From DATATV01 sp036268615 (GTDB taxonomy: Bacteria > Actinomycetota > Actinomycetes > Mycobacteriales > Pseudonocardiaceae), in the NCBI GenBank assembly GCA_036268615.1, contig DATATV010000068.1:124001-188000 (forward strand): a DNA stretch of 64,000 nucleotides, read 5' to 3'. How positions within the stretch are numbered: the first letter of the stretch is position 1; the number at the start of each line of letters is the position of its first letter. Under the pieces are notes generated by a model, which made no database searches, had not been told where the DNA came from, and saw nothing but the letters and a program-made list of their open reading frames with translations. Shown piece by piece: positions 26,720 to 37,359 of the stretch. Made by a program: the position numbers and the translations under genes.

Positions 26720-27563
26720 TCAGGACTCGTCAAACAGCAGCGCGCCGAAACGCTGCCTGACCGGGTCGCTGACCGTGTTCCCGCCGCGCCACCGGCCGAT
26801 TTCGTCACGATAGCGAAATTGCAGCTCGCGAATGGTGTTGCCATGATTGGCCCGCACGATGTCATATCGACGCGTGGCATGAACGGAACAGGCCGGCGCC
26901 CCGTATGCGGATGCGGCCATCGGGAGGATGAAGGTCGTGGCAATCGGATCGGCTATCTGGAGGCCGACGTGGTTGTCGCTGGGTGCGAACAGTGGAACTT
27001 CGAGAAGGTTCGCGTACGGGTCGCCCCGGTTCGCCATTTCTGGGTGAAAATCGAGGGCGCGACTGTCACGTTGGGCTTGGGGCTGCGCCCGTCGGCGATC
27101 ATCAGGCCGCCTGGCTTTTGGTCCGCGACGTACCGATCGAAGTGCCGTGCGGTGTCCCGAACGGCATAACAGTAGGTCGCATCCGGCTTGAGCGCTTCGC
27201 CGTCGGTCTGCACCCAGACCCACCCGAGAATCCGTCCCTCGTGCGCGCTGATCAGGTCCAACAGTGCCCTCCGGAACAGATCGGCCAAGCGCCGCTTGTC
27301 CCGGGAGTCGCTGCGGCCCATGTGCAGGATGCGGCTTCCTTGATTTCCACCAACACATGATCGAGCGCGGGGCCGATGGCAAACTTCGATGGAAAGAAAG
27401 CGCGTTTGAGGTTGAGGAAATCCTTGGTGAGTGTGGGGATCTGGGTTGCATTGACAATGAAGCCGGCAATTGTCATTGCGGGCGTCGTATTCGATCCCTG
27501 ATCCGGCGGCTCCGTGCCGCCCGATTCATCGAGATAGCAGAAATACGCACTCGTAAAATACAC
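26720..27563 (-). pseudogene. DUF3800 gene broken by two frameshifts
   Basis: Three successive minus-strand frames assemble into one DUF3800 protein. Frame one (from 27563) gives YFCYLDESGG and VEIK. Frame two gives GSRILHMGRSDSRDKRR, DRYVADQKPGGLMIADG and SIFTQKW. Frame three gives NRGDPYANLLEVPLFAPS and HVGLQIADPIATTF, ending at 26720. Restoring one G near 27338 recreates the family's EIKG motif, and restoring one base near 27033 joins QKWR to NRGDPY. DUF3800 proteins have a proposed RNase H-like fold and often sit in mobile or defence-rich regions; the biochemical role is not established. The stretch is less GC-rich than its neighbours, suggesting transfer followed by decay. Confidence 0.8.
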
Positions 27564-27587
27564 TGAGGCCGCCCGAAGGCGGCCTCA
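27564..27587 (-). terminator. UUCG-loop terminator of the pgl operon
   Basis: On the minus strand, arms TGAGGCCGCC and GGCGGCCTCA form a 10-bp stem closed by a TTCG tetraloop, then AGTGTATTTTACG, a partly T-rich tail. It lies about 160 bases past the pgl stop and directly before the apparent start of the DUF3800 pseudogene. Confidence 0.75.
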
Positions 27588-27621
27588 GGAGGTGGTGTTC
27601 GGCTTTCGACCTAGGCACCGT

Positions 27622-27640
27622 CGCGTGACACTGTCACGCG
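27622..27640. repeat. 19-bp inverted repeat in the pgl 3' region
   Basis: CGCGTGACA and TGTCACGCG are exact inverted copies around a single central C. The short spacing favours a dimeric protein-binding site over an RNA hairpin. No gene start lies close enough to assign a target. Confidence 0.45.
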
Positions 27641-27712
27641 CTGACATCGTAACCCTGTTCTGACAGTCCGCCGCTGGCGGGTGCAAACCTCTCAAACGGT
27701 CGCTTCGCTCCT

Positions 27713-27743
27713 GGCCCTCCCGCGTCGCTGGCGCGACAGGGCC
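27713..27743. repeat. Structured 31-nt repeat, copy 1
   Basis: Outer arms GGCCCT (27713-27718) and AGGGCC (27738-27743) enclose inner arms GTCGC (27724-27728) and GCGAC (27733-27737) with loop TGGC; a five-base bulge CCCGC lies on the 5' side. The same architecture recurs at 60158-60188 with a C-G pair changed to T-A in the outer stem. This copy lies five bases past the pgl stop on the minus strand. Flanking bases (CGGTCGCTTCGCTCCTGG) also resemble copy 2. Confidence 0.65.
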
Positions 27744-27747
27744 AACC

Positions 27748-28512
27748 TCACTTCGGAGCCTTCGCCGCTGCGGCCCGGTCGAGCAGCCACAGCGTCCGCC
27801 GCCGACCCCGCGCCCCACCAGCCGGCACCTGAACCTCGTCAGCGCCACCGAGAGCCATCGCCACCGCGGCGAGCTTGGCCTCGCCGGTGGTCATCAGCCA
27901 CACCTCGTTGGCGTGCCGAATGGCCGGCAAGGTCAGCGACACCCGGGTCGGCGGCGGCTTCGGGCAGTCCCGGACGCCGACGACCATCCGGTCCTGCTCG
28001 TGGACCGCCGGCGACTCCGGGAAGATCGACGCGGTGTGGCCCTCTTCGCCGACGCCGAGCATGCACACGTCGAACGTGGGCACCAGGCCATGATCCTCCG
28101 GCCGGGTCGCCTCGGCGAGCAGCTGCTCGTACGCCTGGGCCGCCGCGTCCGGGTCGTCGCCGAACCGGCCGTCGGAGGGCTCCATCACGTGCACCCGCTC
28201 CGCCGACACCGGCACGTGGTCCAGCAGCGCCGCCCGGGCCTGGGTGTCGTTGCGGTCCGGGTGCCCGGCGGGCAGGAACCGCTCGTCGCCCCAGTACAGG
28301 TCCACCGCCGACCAGTCGACGGCGTCCCGGGCCGGGCTGTCCCGCACGTGTTCCAGCACGCCGATGCCGGTCCGGCCGCCGGTGAGCACGATGGCCGCCC
28401 AGCCGCGGGCAGCCTGCGCGTCCACCAGCTTGGTCACCAGCCGGGCCGCGGCGGCCGCCGCCACCAGGTCGGCGTCGGCGTGCACCACCACCTCGGGCGC
28501 AGCTCCGCTCAT
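27748..28512 (-). CDS. pgl: 6-phosphogluconolactonase
   Basis: The 254-aa enzyme hydrolyses 6-phosphogluconolactone. Family motifs are VLTGGRTGIGVLEHV, DLYWGDERFLPAGHPDRN, CMLGVGEEGHTASIFP and GEAKLAAVAMAL. I chose the ATG at 28512 because it overlaps the opcA stop as ATGA and the family starts just before the VVVHADADLV strand. It is the last gene of the tkt-tal-pgi-zwf-opcA-pgl operon, followed by the structured repeat and the UUCG terminator. Confidence 0.95.
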   Translation of the reverse strand: MSGAAPEVVVHADADLVAAAAAARLVTKLVDAQAARGWAAIVLTGGRTGIGVLEHVRDSPARDAVDWSAVDLYWGDERFLPAGHPDRNDTQARAALLDHVPVSAERVHVMEPSDGRFGDDPDAAAQAYEQLLAEATRPEDHGLVPTFDVCMLGVGEEGHTASIFPESPAVHEQDRMVVGVRDCPKPPPTRVSLTLPAIRHANEVWLMTTGEAKLAAVAMALGGADEVQVPAGGARGRRRTLWLLDRAAAAKAPK

Positions 28513-29594
28513 GCCGACGCCTTGCCCGACGCGGCCTTCGCCGACTTGCGCTTCGCCGGCACCTTCGCGGTGGTCGACTTCGCGGTCGCCGACTTCGTCG
28601 CGGCCTTCGCACCAGTCTCCGCGGCGGCCCCGGGAGCCTCCGCGGTCTTGGTGCGCGCGGCGGTCGTCGGCCGGTTGCCCCGAACGACCTTGGGCAGTGC
28701 CTTCAGCGTCTCCGCGTAGATCTCGTCGGAGTTGAGCCTGCGCAGTTCCTCGGACAGGCAGTTCTGCACCGACTTGCGGTGCAGTGACACCCGGCGCGGC
28801 GGCTGGCCGGGCTGGGTCAGCGTGCCGACCTTCTGGTCCGGCCGGACCAGCTCCACGTTGCCCGACCGGCGCTCCAGCAGGACGGACACGATGCCGCCGC
28901 CGGAGGTCGCCTTGTGTCGGGACACCGGGATCTTCAGCCGACTGGACAACCACGCGGCGAGCAGGTCGGTGGACGGCGAGTCCGCCTCACCGGTCACCGC
29001 GGCGCCGGTCACCCGCTCCCACGGCGGCAGGTCGAGCGCGGCGGCCAGGAAGGCCCGCCACGTCGTCAGCCGGGTCCAGGCCAGGTCGGTGTCCCCGTCG
29101 GTGTACGTGGCCCGGCGGTGCTCCAGCGACTTGACCGGGTTGCGTTCGCTGGCCGCGTCGGTGATCCGGCGGTTGGCCAACATCCCGATCGGGTCCTTCG
29201 CCGGCACCGCGGGCGCCTCGAACGGCCACCACGCGACCACCGGGGCGTCCGGCAGCAGCAGCGGGATGACGCAGCTGGCGCCCTGGTCGGCCAGCGGCCC
29301 GTAGAGCCGCAGCACGATCACCTCGCTGGCACCGGCGTCACCGCCGACCCGGATCTGTGCGTCCAGCCGCGCCGCCGCTCGCTTGGCGCCCCGGGCCACC
29401 ACGATCACCCGGCACGGGTGCTCCCGGCTGGCCTGGTTGGCCGCCTCGATGGCGTCCTCGGCCTTGGAACCGTCGTCGGTGACGATCACCAGCGTGAGCA
29501 CCCGGCCCAGTGTGGTGACGCCACCTTCCGCGCGGATCTGCACGAGCTTGTTGTTGACCCGCGAGGTGTCGGTGGATGGCAGGTCGATGATCAC
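28509..29594 (-). CDS. opcA: G6PDH assembly/activator protein OpcA
   Basis: The 361-aa protein begins VIIDLPSTDTSRVNNKLV and contains LLLPDAPVVAWWPFEAP and DLAWTRLTTWR, typical of actinobacterial OpcA, needed for glucose-6-phosphate dehydrogenase activity or assembly. GTG 29594 is preceded by GGAGG and overlaps the zwf stop as GTGA. The last 50 or so residues form a Lys/Ala/Thr-rich, probably disordered basic tail (AATKSATAKSTTAKVPAKRK), resembling the tails of actinobacterial nucleoid proteins and not expected in the core family. Confidence 0.93.
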   Translation of the reverse strand: MIIDLPSTDTSRVNNKLVQIRAEGGVTTLGRVLTLVIVTDDGSKAEDAIEAANQASREHPCRVIVVARGAKRAAARLDAQIRVGGDAGASEVIVLRLYGPLADQGASCVIPLLLPDAPVVAWWPFEAPAVPAKDPIGMLANRRITDAASERNPVKSLEHRRATYTDGDTDLAWTRLTTWRAFLAAALDLPPWERVTGAAVTGEADSPSTDLLAAWLSSRLKIPVSRHKATSGGGIVSVLLERRSGNVELVRPDQKVGTLTQPGQPPRRVSLHRKSVQNCLSEELRRLNSDEIYAETLKALPKVVRGNRPTTAARTKTAEAPGAAAETGAKAATKSATAKSTTAKVPAKRKSAKAASGKASA

Positions 29595-31126
29595 GGGCGC
29601 CTCCAGTGACGACCAGTGCGGGCCAGCATCTTGTCCGCGGACTCCGGGCCCCACGTGCCGGCCGGGTAGTTGTCCGGCTTCCCGGCTGCCGCCCAGTGCT
29701 TGATGATCGGGTCCAGGATCTCCCAGGACAGCTCGACCTCGGCGTTCACCGGGAACAGCGACGGCTCGCCGAGCAGCACGTCCAGGATGAGCCGCTCGTA
29801 GGCTTCCGGCGAGGACTCGGTGAAGGCGTGGCCGTAGCCGAAGTCCATCGTGACGTCCCGGACCTCCATGATGTTGCCCGGCACCTTCGAGCCGAACCGC
29901 ATCGTCACGCCCTCGTCCGGCTGCACCCGGATGACCAGCGCGTTCTCGCCCAGCTCCGAGGTCGCGGTGGAGTCGAAGGGCAGGTGCGGCGCGCGCTTGA
30001 ACACCACGGCCACCTCGGTGACCCGGCGGCCCAGTCGCTTGCCGGTGCGCAGGTAGAACGGCACCCCGGCCCACCGGCGGGTGTTCACGTCCAGCGTGAT
30101 CGCCGAGTAGGTCTCCGTGGTGGAGTCCTTGCGGAAACCGTCCTCCTCCTTGAGGCCGACGACCTTCTGGCCGCCCTGCCAGCCCGAGGTGTACTGACCG
30201 CGGGCGGTGGTCTCGTCGAACGGGGTGGCCGGTGTGGCCGCGGACAGCACCTTGATCTTCTCCGCGCGCAGGTCGCCCGGGTGGAAGGAGAGCGGCTCCT
30301 CCATCGCGGTCAGCGCGAGCAGCTGCAACAGGTGGTTCTGGATCACGTCCCGGGCCGCGCCGATGCCGTCGTAGTACCCCGCGCGCCCACCCAGGCCGAT
30401 GTCCTCGGCCATGGTGATCTGCACGTGGTCGACGTAGTTGGCGTTCCAGATCGGCTCGAACAGCTGGTTGGCGAAGCGCAGCGCCAGGATGTTCTGCACC
30501 GTCTCCTTGCCGAGGTAGTGGTCGATGCGGAACACCGAATCCTCGGGGAAGACCTCGTTGACGATCTCGTTGAGCTGCTTGGCGCTCTTCAGGTCGTGCC
30601 CGAAGGGCTTCTCGATGACCACCCGGCGCCAGGTGTCACCGTCCTGAGCGGACAGTCCGGACCGGGCGAGTTGCTTGAGCACCACCGGGAACGCGCTCGG
30701 CGGGATGGACAGGTAGAACGCGTGGTTGCCACCGGTGCCGCGCACCCGGTCCAGGTCGGCGACGGTCGCGGCCAGCGTGTCGAAGGCGTTGTCGTCGTCG
30801 AAACTGCCCGGCACGAACCGGATTCCCTCGGCCAGCTGGTCCCAGACCTCCTGGCGGAACGGCGTGCGCGCGTGCTCCTTCACGGCCTGCAGGACGATGT
30901 CCATGAAGTCCTCGTTGGCCCAGTCCCGCCGGGCGAACCCGGTGAGCGCGAAGCCCGGCGGCAGCAGTCCGCGGTTGGCCAGGTCGTAGATGGCCGGCAT
31001 CAGCTTCTTGCGGGACAGGTCGCCGGTCACCCCGAAGATCACCACGCCGCACGGGCCGGCGATCTTGGGCAGGCGCAGGTCCCGCTCGTCGCGCAGCGGG
31101 TTGCGGTTGGGTTTCAGTGCCGTCAC
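29591..31126 (-). CDS. zwf: Glucose-6-phosphate 1-dehydrogenase
   Basis: The 511-aa enzyme opens the oxidative pentose phosphate pathway. It has the nucleotide-binding GVTGDLSRKKLMPA at about 32-45, the active-site RIDHYLGKE near 200, and EKPFGHDL before it. The start is GTG 31126 overlapping the pgi stop; the stop overlaps opcA. The length matches family norms. Confidence 0.97.
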   Translation of the reverse strand: MTALKPNRNPLRDERDLRLPKIAGPCGVVIFGVTGDLSRKKLMPAIYDLANRGLLPPGFALTGFARRDWANEDFMDIVLQAVKEHARTPFRQEVWDQLAEGIRFVPGSFDDDNAFDTLAATVADLDRVRGTGGNHAFYLSIPPSAFPVVLKQLARSGLSAQDGDTWRRVVIEKPFGHDLKSAKQLNEIVNEVFPEDSVFRIDHYLGKETVQNILALRFANQLFEPIWNANYVDHVQITMAEDIGLGGRAGYYDGIGAARDVIQNHLLQLLALTAMEEPLSFHPGDLRAEKIKVLSAATPATPFDETTARGQYTSGWQGGQKVVGLKEEDGFRKDSTTETYSAITLDVNTRRWAGVPFYLRTGKRLGRRVTEVAVVFKRAPHLPFDSTATSELGENALVIRVQPDEGVTMRFGSKVPGNIMEVRDVTMDFGYGHAFTESSPEAYERLILDVLLGEPSLFPVNAEVELSWEILDPIIKHWAAAGKPDNYPAGTWGPESADKMLARTGRHWRRP

Positions 31127-32757
31127 CGGTGCACCTCCGCGACCGCGTGCGCCACCTGCGCGAGGCCGGCGGCCCGGTCGGTCAGGTGCAGCCGCAGCAC
31201 CGGGCGGCCGTGGTCGGCGAGCACCTGGCCGTCACCGATCGCCTGCGCGTGCTGGAGAACGCCCAGCGTGTACGGGCGGTCCGGGATGGCCAGGTCGGCC
31301 TCCGGCGTGCCGGTGATCTGCAGGAACACGCCGTTCTGGTGACCGCCCTTGTGGTACTGGCCGGTCGAGTGCAGGAACCGGGGTCCCCAGCCGAACGTGG
31401 TCTGTAGCCCCGACTTGCGGCACAGTTCGGCCCGCAGCACGATCGCCGAGGCGTCGTCCAGCCGGTCCAGGTAGACCTGCACGGCGAGGTAACCGAACTC
31501 CGGCGCCGCCTGCACGAGCGCGGTGATCGCCTCGGCCACCGTGGTCGTGCCGGCCGGCAGCCAGTCGCCGGTGGCGTGGATCTCCACCACACCGTCCACC
31601 GCGACCGGGGTGTCGGCGCTGCCGTCACCGGCCGGCTTGTCCAGCAGCGAGCGTGCGGCGATCTTGGCGGCCTCCACGTCGGGCTGGTCGAACGGGTTGA
31701 TGCCGAGCAGTCGCCCGGCCACCGCGGTGGCGTACTCCCACAGCAGGAACAGGCCGCCGAGCGGGCCGTTGGTGCTGATCTTGGCCGGGCCCTCGGCCGG
31801 GCCGATGGCCACCGGGGTGGCGTCCGAGCCCGCACCGGTGAAGCCGGGCGCGCCCGGGCCGTCCACGGCCACCGGCAGCAGGCCGGTGCCGTTCTTGCCG
31901 GTCGACTCGGCGATCAGCTGCTCGGCCCAGTCCGGGAATCCCTTGATGCCCGAACCGGTGTCGGCCAGCACGACCTTCTCCGCGCCGCCCGCGTGCGCCT
32001 CGCCCAGCGCGGCACCCAGCACCAGTGCCGGGTTGTCGTCGGTGTCCTGGGACAGCACCGCGGCAGCCGCCGCGGCCTCGTCCAGCAGCGCGCCGATGTC
32101 CGCCCCGGCCAAGCCGGCCGGCACCAGGCCGAACGCGGTCAGCGCCGAGTAGCGGCCGCCGACGTGCGGGTCGGCCAGGAACACGTGCCGGTAGCCAAGG
32201 TCGGTGCCGGTCTTCTCCAGCGGCGAGCCCGGGTCGGTGACGACCACGATGCGGCTGGCCGCGTTGATCCCGTTGGCCTCGAACGCCGAGGTGAAGATCC
32301 GCCGGTGGCTGTCGGTCTCCACGGTCCCACCGGACTTGGAGGACACCACCAGCACGGTCCGGGTCAGGTCGCCGGCGAGCGCGTCGGCCACCTGGCCGGG
32401 GTCGGTGGTGTCCAGCACGACCAGGGCAACCCCGGCGGTGTTGGCGATCACCTCCGGGGCCAGTGACGAACCGCCCATGCCGGCCAGCACGACCCGGTCG
32501 ATCCCCTCGGCGTGCAACTGCCCGCGCAGCCCGACGATCTCGTCCACCAGCGGGCGGGACGACTCGTGCAGGCTCACCCAGGACAGCCGGATGGACGCCT
32601 CATGCTCGGCCTCGGGGCCCCACAGCGTGGGGTCCTGGGCGGCGATCTTCGACGGGACCTGTTCGCCGGCCAGGCTGGCCGCGCCGGTGTGCGCCGGCCC
32701 GGCCAGTTTCTCGTCCAGAAGGTCGACGGTGATCCGTCCGGTCACAGCATCGCTCAC
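31123..32757 (-). CDS. pgi: Glucose-6-phosphate isomerase
   Basis: The 544-aa SIS-type isomerase has VVLAGMGGSSLAPEVIA in its first SIS domain, VVSSKSGGTVET (phosphate binding), and an FGLVPAGLAGAD segment characteristic of the long form found in actinobacterial G6PD operons. I chose GTG 32757 (VSDAVTGRIT), since upstream codons in the frame run antisense through unrelated composition and the operon spacing to tal becomes seven bases. It interconverts glucose and fructose 6-phosphates, feeding the pathway encoded around it. Confidence 0.9.
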   Translation of the reverse strand: MSDAVTGRITVDLLDEKLAGPAHTGAASLAGEQVPSKIAAQDPTLWGPEAEHEASIRLSWVSLHESSRPLVDEIVGLRGQLHAEGIDRVVLAGMGGSSLAPEVIANTAGVALVVLDTTDPGQVADALAGDLTRTVLVVSSKSGGTVETDSHRRIFTSAFEANGINAASRIVVVTDPGSPLEKTGTDLGYRHVFLADPHVGGRYSALTAFGLVPAGLAGADIGALLDEAAAAAAVLSQDTDDNPALVLGAALGEAHAGGAEKVVLADTGSGIKGFPDWAEQLIAESTGKNGTGLLPVAVDGPGAPGFTGAGSDATPVAIGPAEGPAKISTNGPLGGLFLLWEYATAVAGRLLGINPFDQPDVEAAKIAARSLLDKPAGDGSADTPVAVDGVVEIHATGDWLPAGTTTVAEAITALVQAAPEFGYLAVQVYLDRLDDASAIVLRAELCRKSGLQTTFGWGPRFLHSTGQYHKGGHQNGVFLQITGTPEADLAIPDRPYTLGVLQHAQAIGDGQVLADHGRPVLRLHLTDRAAGLAQVAHAVAEVHR

Positions 32758-32764
32758 TGTGCGC

Positions 32765-33880
32765 TCAGCCTTTCGCCTTGGCCAGTTGGGCTTCGACGGT
32801 CCCCAGCAGCTCGGCCCAGGACTTGTCGAACTTCTCCACGCCCTCGTCCTCAAGGACCTGGTACACGTCGGCGATGTCGATGCCGACACCGGAGAGCAGC
32901 TCCAGCGTCTCGGCCGCCTGCTCGCCCTTGCCGGTCACCGTGTCGCCGGCGATCTCGGCGTGGTCGGCCACGGCGTTCATGGTCTTCTCCGGCATGGTGT
33001 TCACCACGTCGTTGACGACCAGCTGGTCCACGTAGAGCGTGTCCGAATAGGACGGGTCCTTCACCCCGGTGGACGCCCACAGCGGACGCTGCGCGTGCGC
33101 GCCGTCCTTGGCCAGGGCCAGCCAGCTCGCGCCGGCGAAGGTCTCCTCGAACGCGGCGTAGGCCAGCCGCGCGTTGGCGACCGCGGCCTTGCCGCGCTGG
33201 CCGAGGGCCTCCGGCGTGCCGATCGCGGCCAGTCGCTTGTCCACCTCGGTGTCCACCCGGGACACGAAGAAGGACGCGACCGAGTGGATCTCGGCGAGGT
33301 TGTGCCCGTTGGACCTGGCCAACTCCAGGCCCGCCAGGTAGGCCGCCATCACCTCGCGGTAGCGGTCGACCGAGAAGATCAGCGTCACGTTCACGCTGAT
33401 GCCCTCGCCGGTCACCTTGGTGATCGCCGACAGACCTTCCTTGGTGGCCGGGATCTTGACCAGCAGGTTGGGCCGGTCGACGGTCTTCCACAGGTCCTGC
33501 GCCTCGGCCACTGTGGCGTCGCTGTCGTGCGCCAGCTGCGGGCTGACCTCGATGGACACCCGGCCGTCGACGTGGCCGCTGGCCTCCCAGGTGGAGCGGA
33601 ACAGGTCGCACGCGTTGCGCACGTCGCTCGTGGTCAGCTCGCGCACCACCGCGTGCACGTCGGCGCCGCGCGCGGCCAGCTCGCGCACCTGCTCGTCGTA
33701 GGACTCGCCGTGCGAGAGCGCGCCGGCGAAGATGGTCGGGTTCGTGGTCACCCCGACGACATGCTTGTCACTGATCAGTGAGGCGAGATTGCCCGAGGTC
33801 AGTCGTTCGCGGGACAGGTCGTCCAACCAGATGGAGACGCCCGCGGCGGACAGCTGGGCGAGCCGGTCGGTTGTGGTCAT
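32765..33880 (-). CDS. tal: Transaldolase
   Basis: The 371-aa class I aldolase-type barrel transfers a dihydroxyacetone unit via a Schiff-base lysine, here in LLVKIPATKEG. SIWLDDLSRERL and GVTTNPTIFAGAL at the N-terminus are typical of the long actinobacterial transaldolase. ATG 33880 has AAAGAAGG upstream. It lies between tkt and pgi in the minus-strand operon. Confidence 0.97.
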   Translation of the reverse strand: MTTTDRLAQLSAAGVSIWLDDLSRERLTSGNLASLISDKHVVGVTTNPTIFAGALSHGESYDEQVRELAARGADVHAVVRELTTSDVRNACDLFRSTWEASGHVDGRVSIEVSPQLAHDSDATVAEAQDLWKTVDRPNLLVKIPATKEGLSAITKVTGEGISVNVTLIFSVDRYREVMAAYLAGLELARSNGHNLAEIHSVASFFVSRVDTEVDKRLAAIGTPEALGQRGKAAVANARLAYAAFEETFAGASWLALAKDGAHAQRPLWASTGVKDPSYSDTLYVDQLVVNDVVNTMPEKTMNAVADHAEIAGDTVTGKGEQAAETLELLSGVGIDIADVYQVLEDEGVEKFDKSWAELLGTVEAQLAKAKG

Positions 33881-33943
33881 CGCCGCTTGCCTTCTTTCTT
33901 CCGGATAGCTCGTGGCTTCGGGGATGTGACTCGGGCCGAGAGG

Positions 33944-36046
<2,103 letters not shown>

Positions 36047-36389
36047 GGAACCTAAGCTCCCACTCTCGCGGTCTGTCGCGTAGCGCGGGCCGGACCGGCG
36101 GCACACTGGCGGCGCGGGCGTCTCAATCGATCCCGAGCCGGGTCGCGCGCACAGTCCAACCCGCTGTTCTCCCTCGTCACGGCACAGCGTAGTACCGGGG
36201 ACTCGGCCGTGTGATCTGAGTCGTAAACCTCGTCCGACCGGGGCGTAATCGTGGTCCAAAGGGCTGCCCCGACCCCAGTGCCGCGCTGACCGGCGATTAC
36301 CATCCAGCTCGTTGGGATCGGTAGATGACGGCCGGACAATCCATCCGTCTGCTGACAGCAGAAAGCGAGATGTCGCTGGTGAGCGCCGA
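36047..36389. other. Divergent tkt / ctaB intergenic region
   Basis: This 343-bp gap must contain promoters for the leftward pentose phosphate operon and rightward ctaB. I see no gene, riboswitch or strong hairpin. TACCAT at 36298-36303 is a weak -10 candidate for ctaB. No clear -35/-10 pair is visible for tkt. Confidence 0.4.
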
Positions 36390-37349
36390 ATGAAGACGGT
36401 TGGGGCGACGGACGCCTCGGGCGCCACAGCAGAGGTCGTCCAGGCGCCGGCCTCCCGGGTCGCCGATGTGCTCCGGGCCTACCTCGCGCTGATGAAGCTG
36501 CGGGTCATCGAGCTGCTGCTGGTGACCACGATTCCGGCGATGTTCCTTGCCGCACGCGGGTTTCCCTCGCTGTGGCTGGTGCTGGCGGTGCTCGTCGGCG
36601 GCACCATGGCGGCGGGTAGCGCCAACGCGCTGAACTGCGTGGTGGACGCGGACATCGACGCGGTGATGAAGCGCACAAAGGCCCGCCCGCTGGTGAAGCA
36701 CCAGGTCACCGCACGTCAGGCGCTGATCTTCGGCGTCGTGCTGGGAGTGGCCTCGTTCACCCTGTTGTACTTCACCACCAACTGGCTGGCCGCGGTGCTC
36801 GCGGTCGCGGCGATCTTGTTCTACGTGCTCGTCTACACGATGGTGCTCAAGCGGCGCACGTCACAGAACATCGTCTGGGGTGGCGCCGCGGGCTGTATGC
36901 CCGTGGTGATCGGCTGGTCCGCGGTGACCGGTTCGCTGGCGTGGCCCGCGTTCGTCATGTTCGGCGTGATCTTCTTCTGGACCCCGCCGCACTTCTGGGC
37001 GCTGGCGATGAAGTTCAAGGACGACTACGCCGCGGCGGGCGTGCCGATGCTGCCGGTGGTCGCCACGCCGGAGCGGGTGGCCCGGCAGATCCTCGTCTAC
37101 TCCTGGGTGATGGTCGCCTGGACGCTGCTGCTGGTGCCGGCGACCAGTTGGATCTACGCCGTGTTCGCGGTGCTGTTCGGCGCCTGGTTCCTGGTCACCG
37201 CGCAGCGCCTGCACAACGGGGTGATGCGCGGCAAGAACACCAACCCGATGGTGTTGTTCCATGTCTCCAACACCTATCTGATGCTGGTCTTCGTGGCCCT
37301 GGCCGTCGACTCCGCGCTGCACCTGCCGGTGCTCGGCTGGCCGTTCTGA
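36390..37349 (+). CDS. ctaB: Protohaem IX farnesyltransferase (haem O synthase)
   Basis: The 319-aa UbiA-superfamily enzyme has about nine membrane helices and attaches farnesyl to haem B for cytochrome c oxidase. The first Asp-rich prenyl-diphosphate site is NCVVDADIDAVMKRTKARPL near 100-119; the second is the DDYAAAGVPMLPVV loop near 212. I chose ATG 36390; the open frame upstream to 36312 lacks a better start. Haem A synthase (ctaA) lies 1.3 kb downstream on the other strand. Confidence 0.95.
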   Translation: MKTVGATDASGATAEVVQAPASRVADVLRAYLALMKLRVIELLLVTTIPAMFLAARGFPSLWLVLAVLVGGTMAAGSANALNCVVDADIDAVMKRTKARPLVKHQVTARQALIFGVVLGVASFTLLYFTTNWLAAVLAVAAILFYVLVYTMVLKRRTSQNIVWGGAAGCMPVVIGWSAVTGSLAWPAFVMFGVIFFWTPPHFWALAMKFKDDYAAAGVPMLPVVATPERVARQILVYSWVMVAWTLLLVPATSWIYAVFAVLFGAWFLVTAQRLHNGVMRGKNTNPMVLFHVSNTYLMLVFVALAVDSALHLPVLGWPF

Positions 37350-37359
37350 GCCGGTTCGA

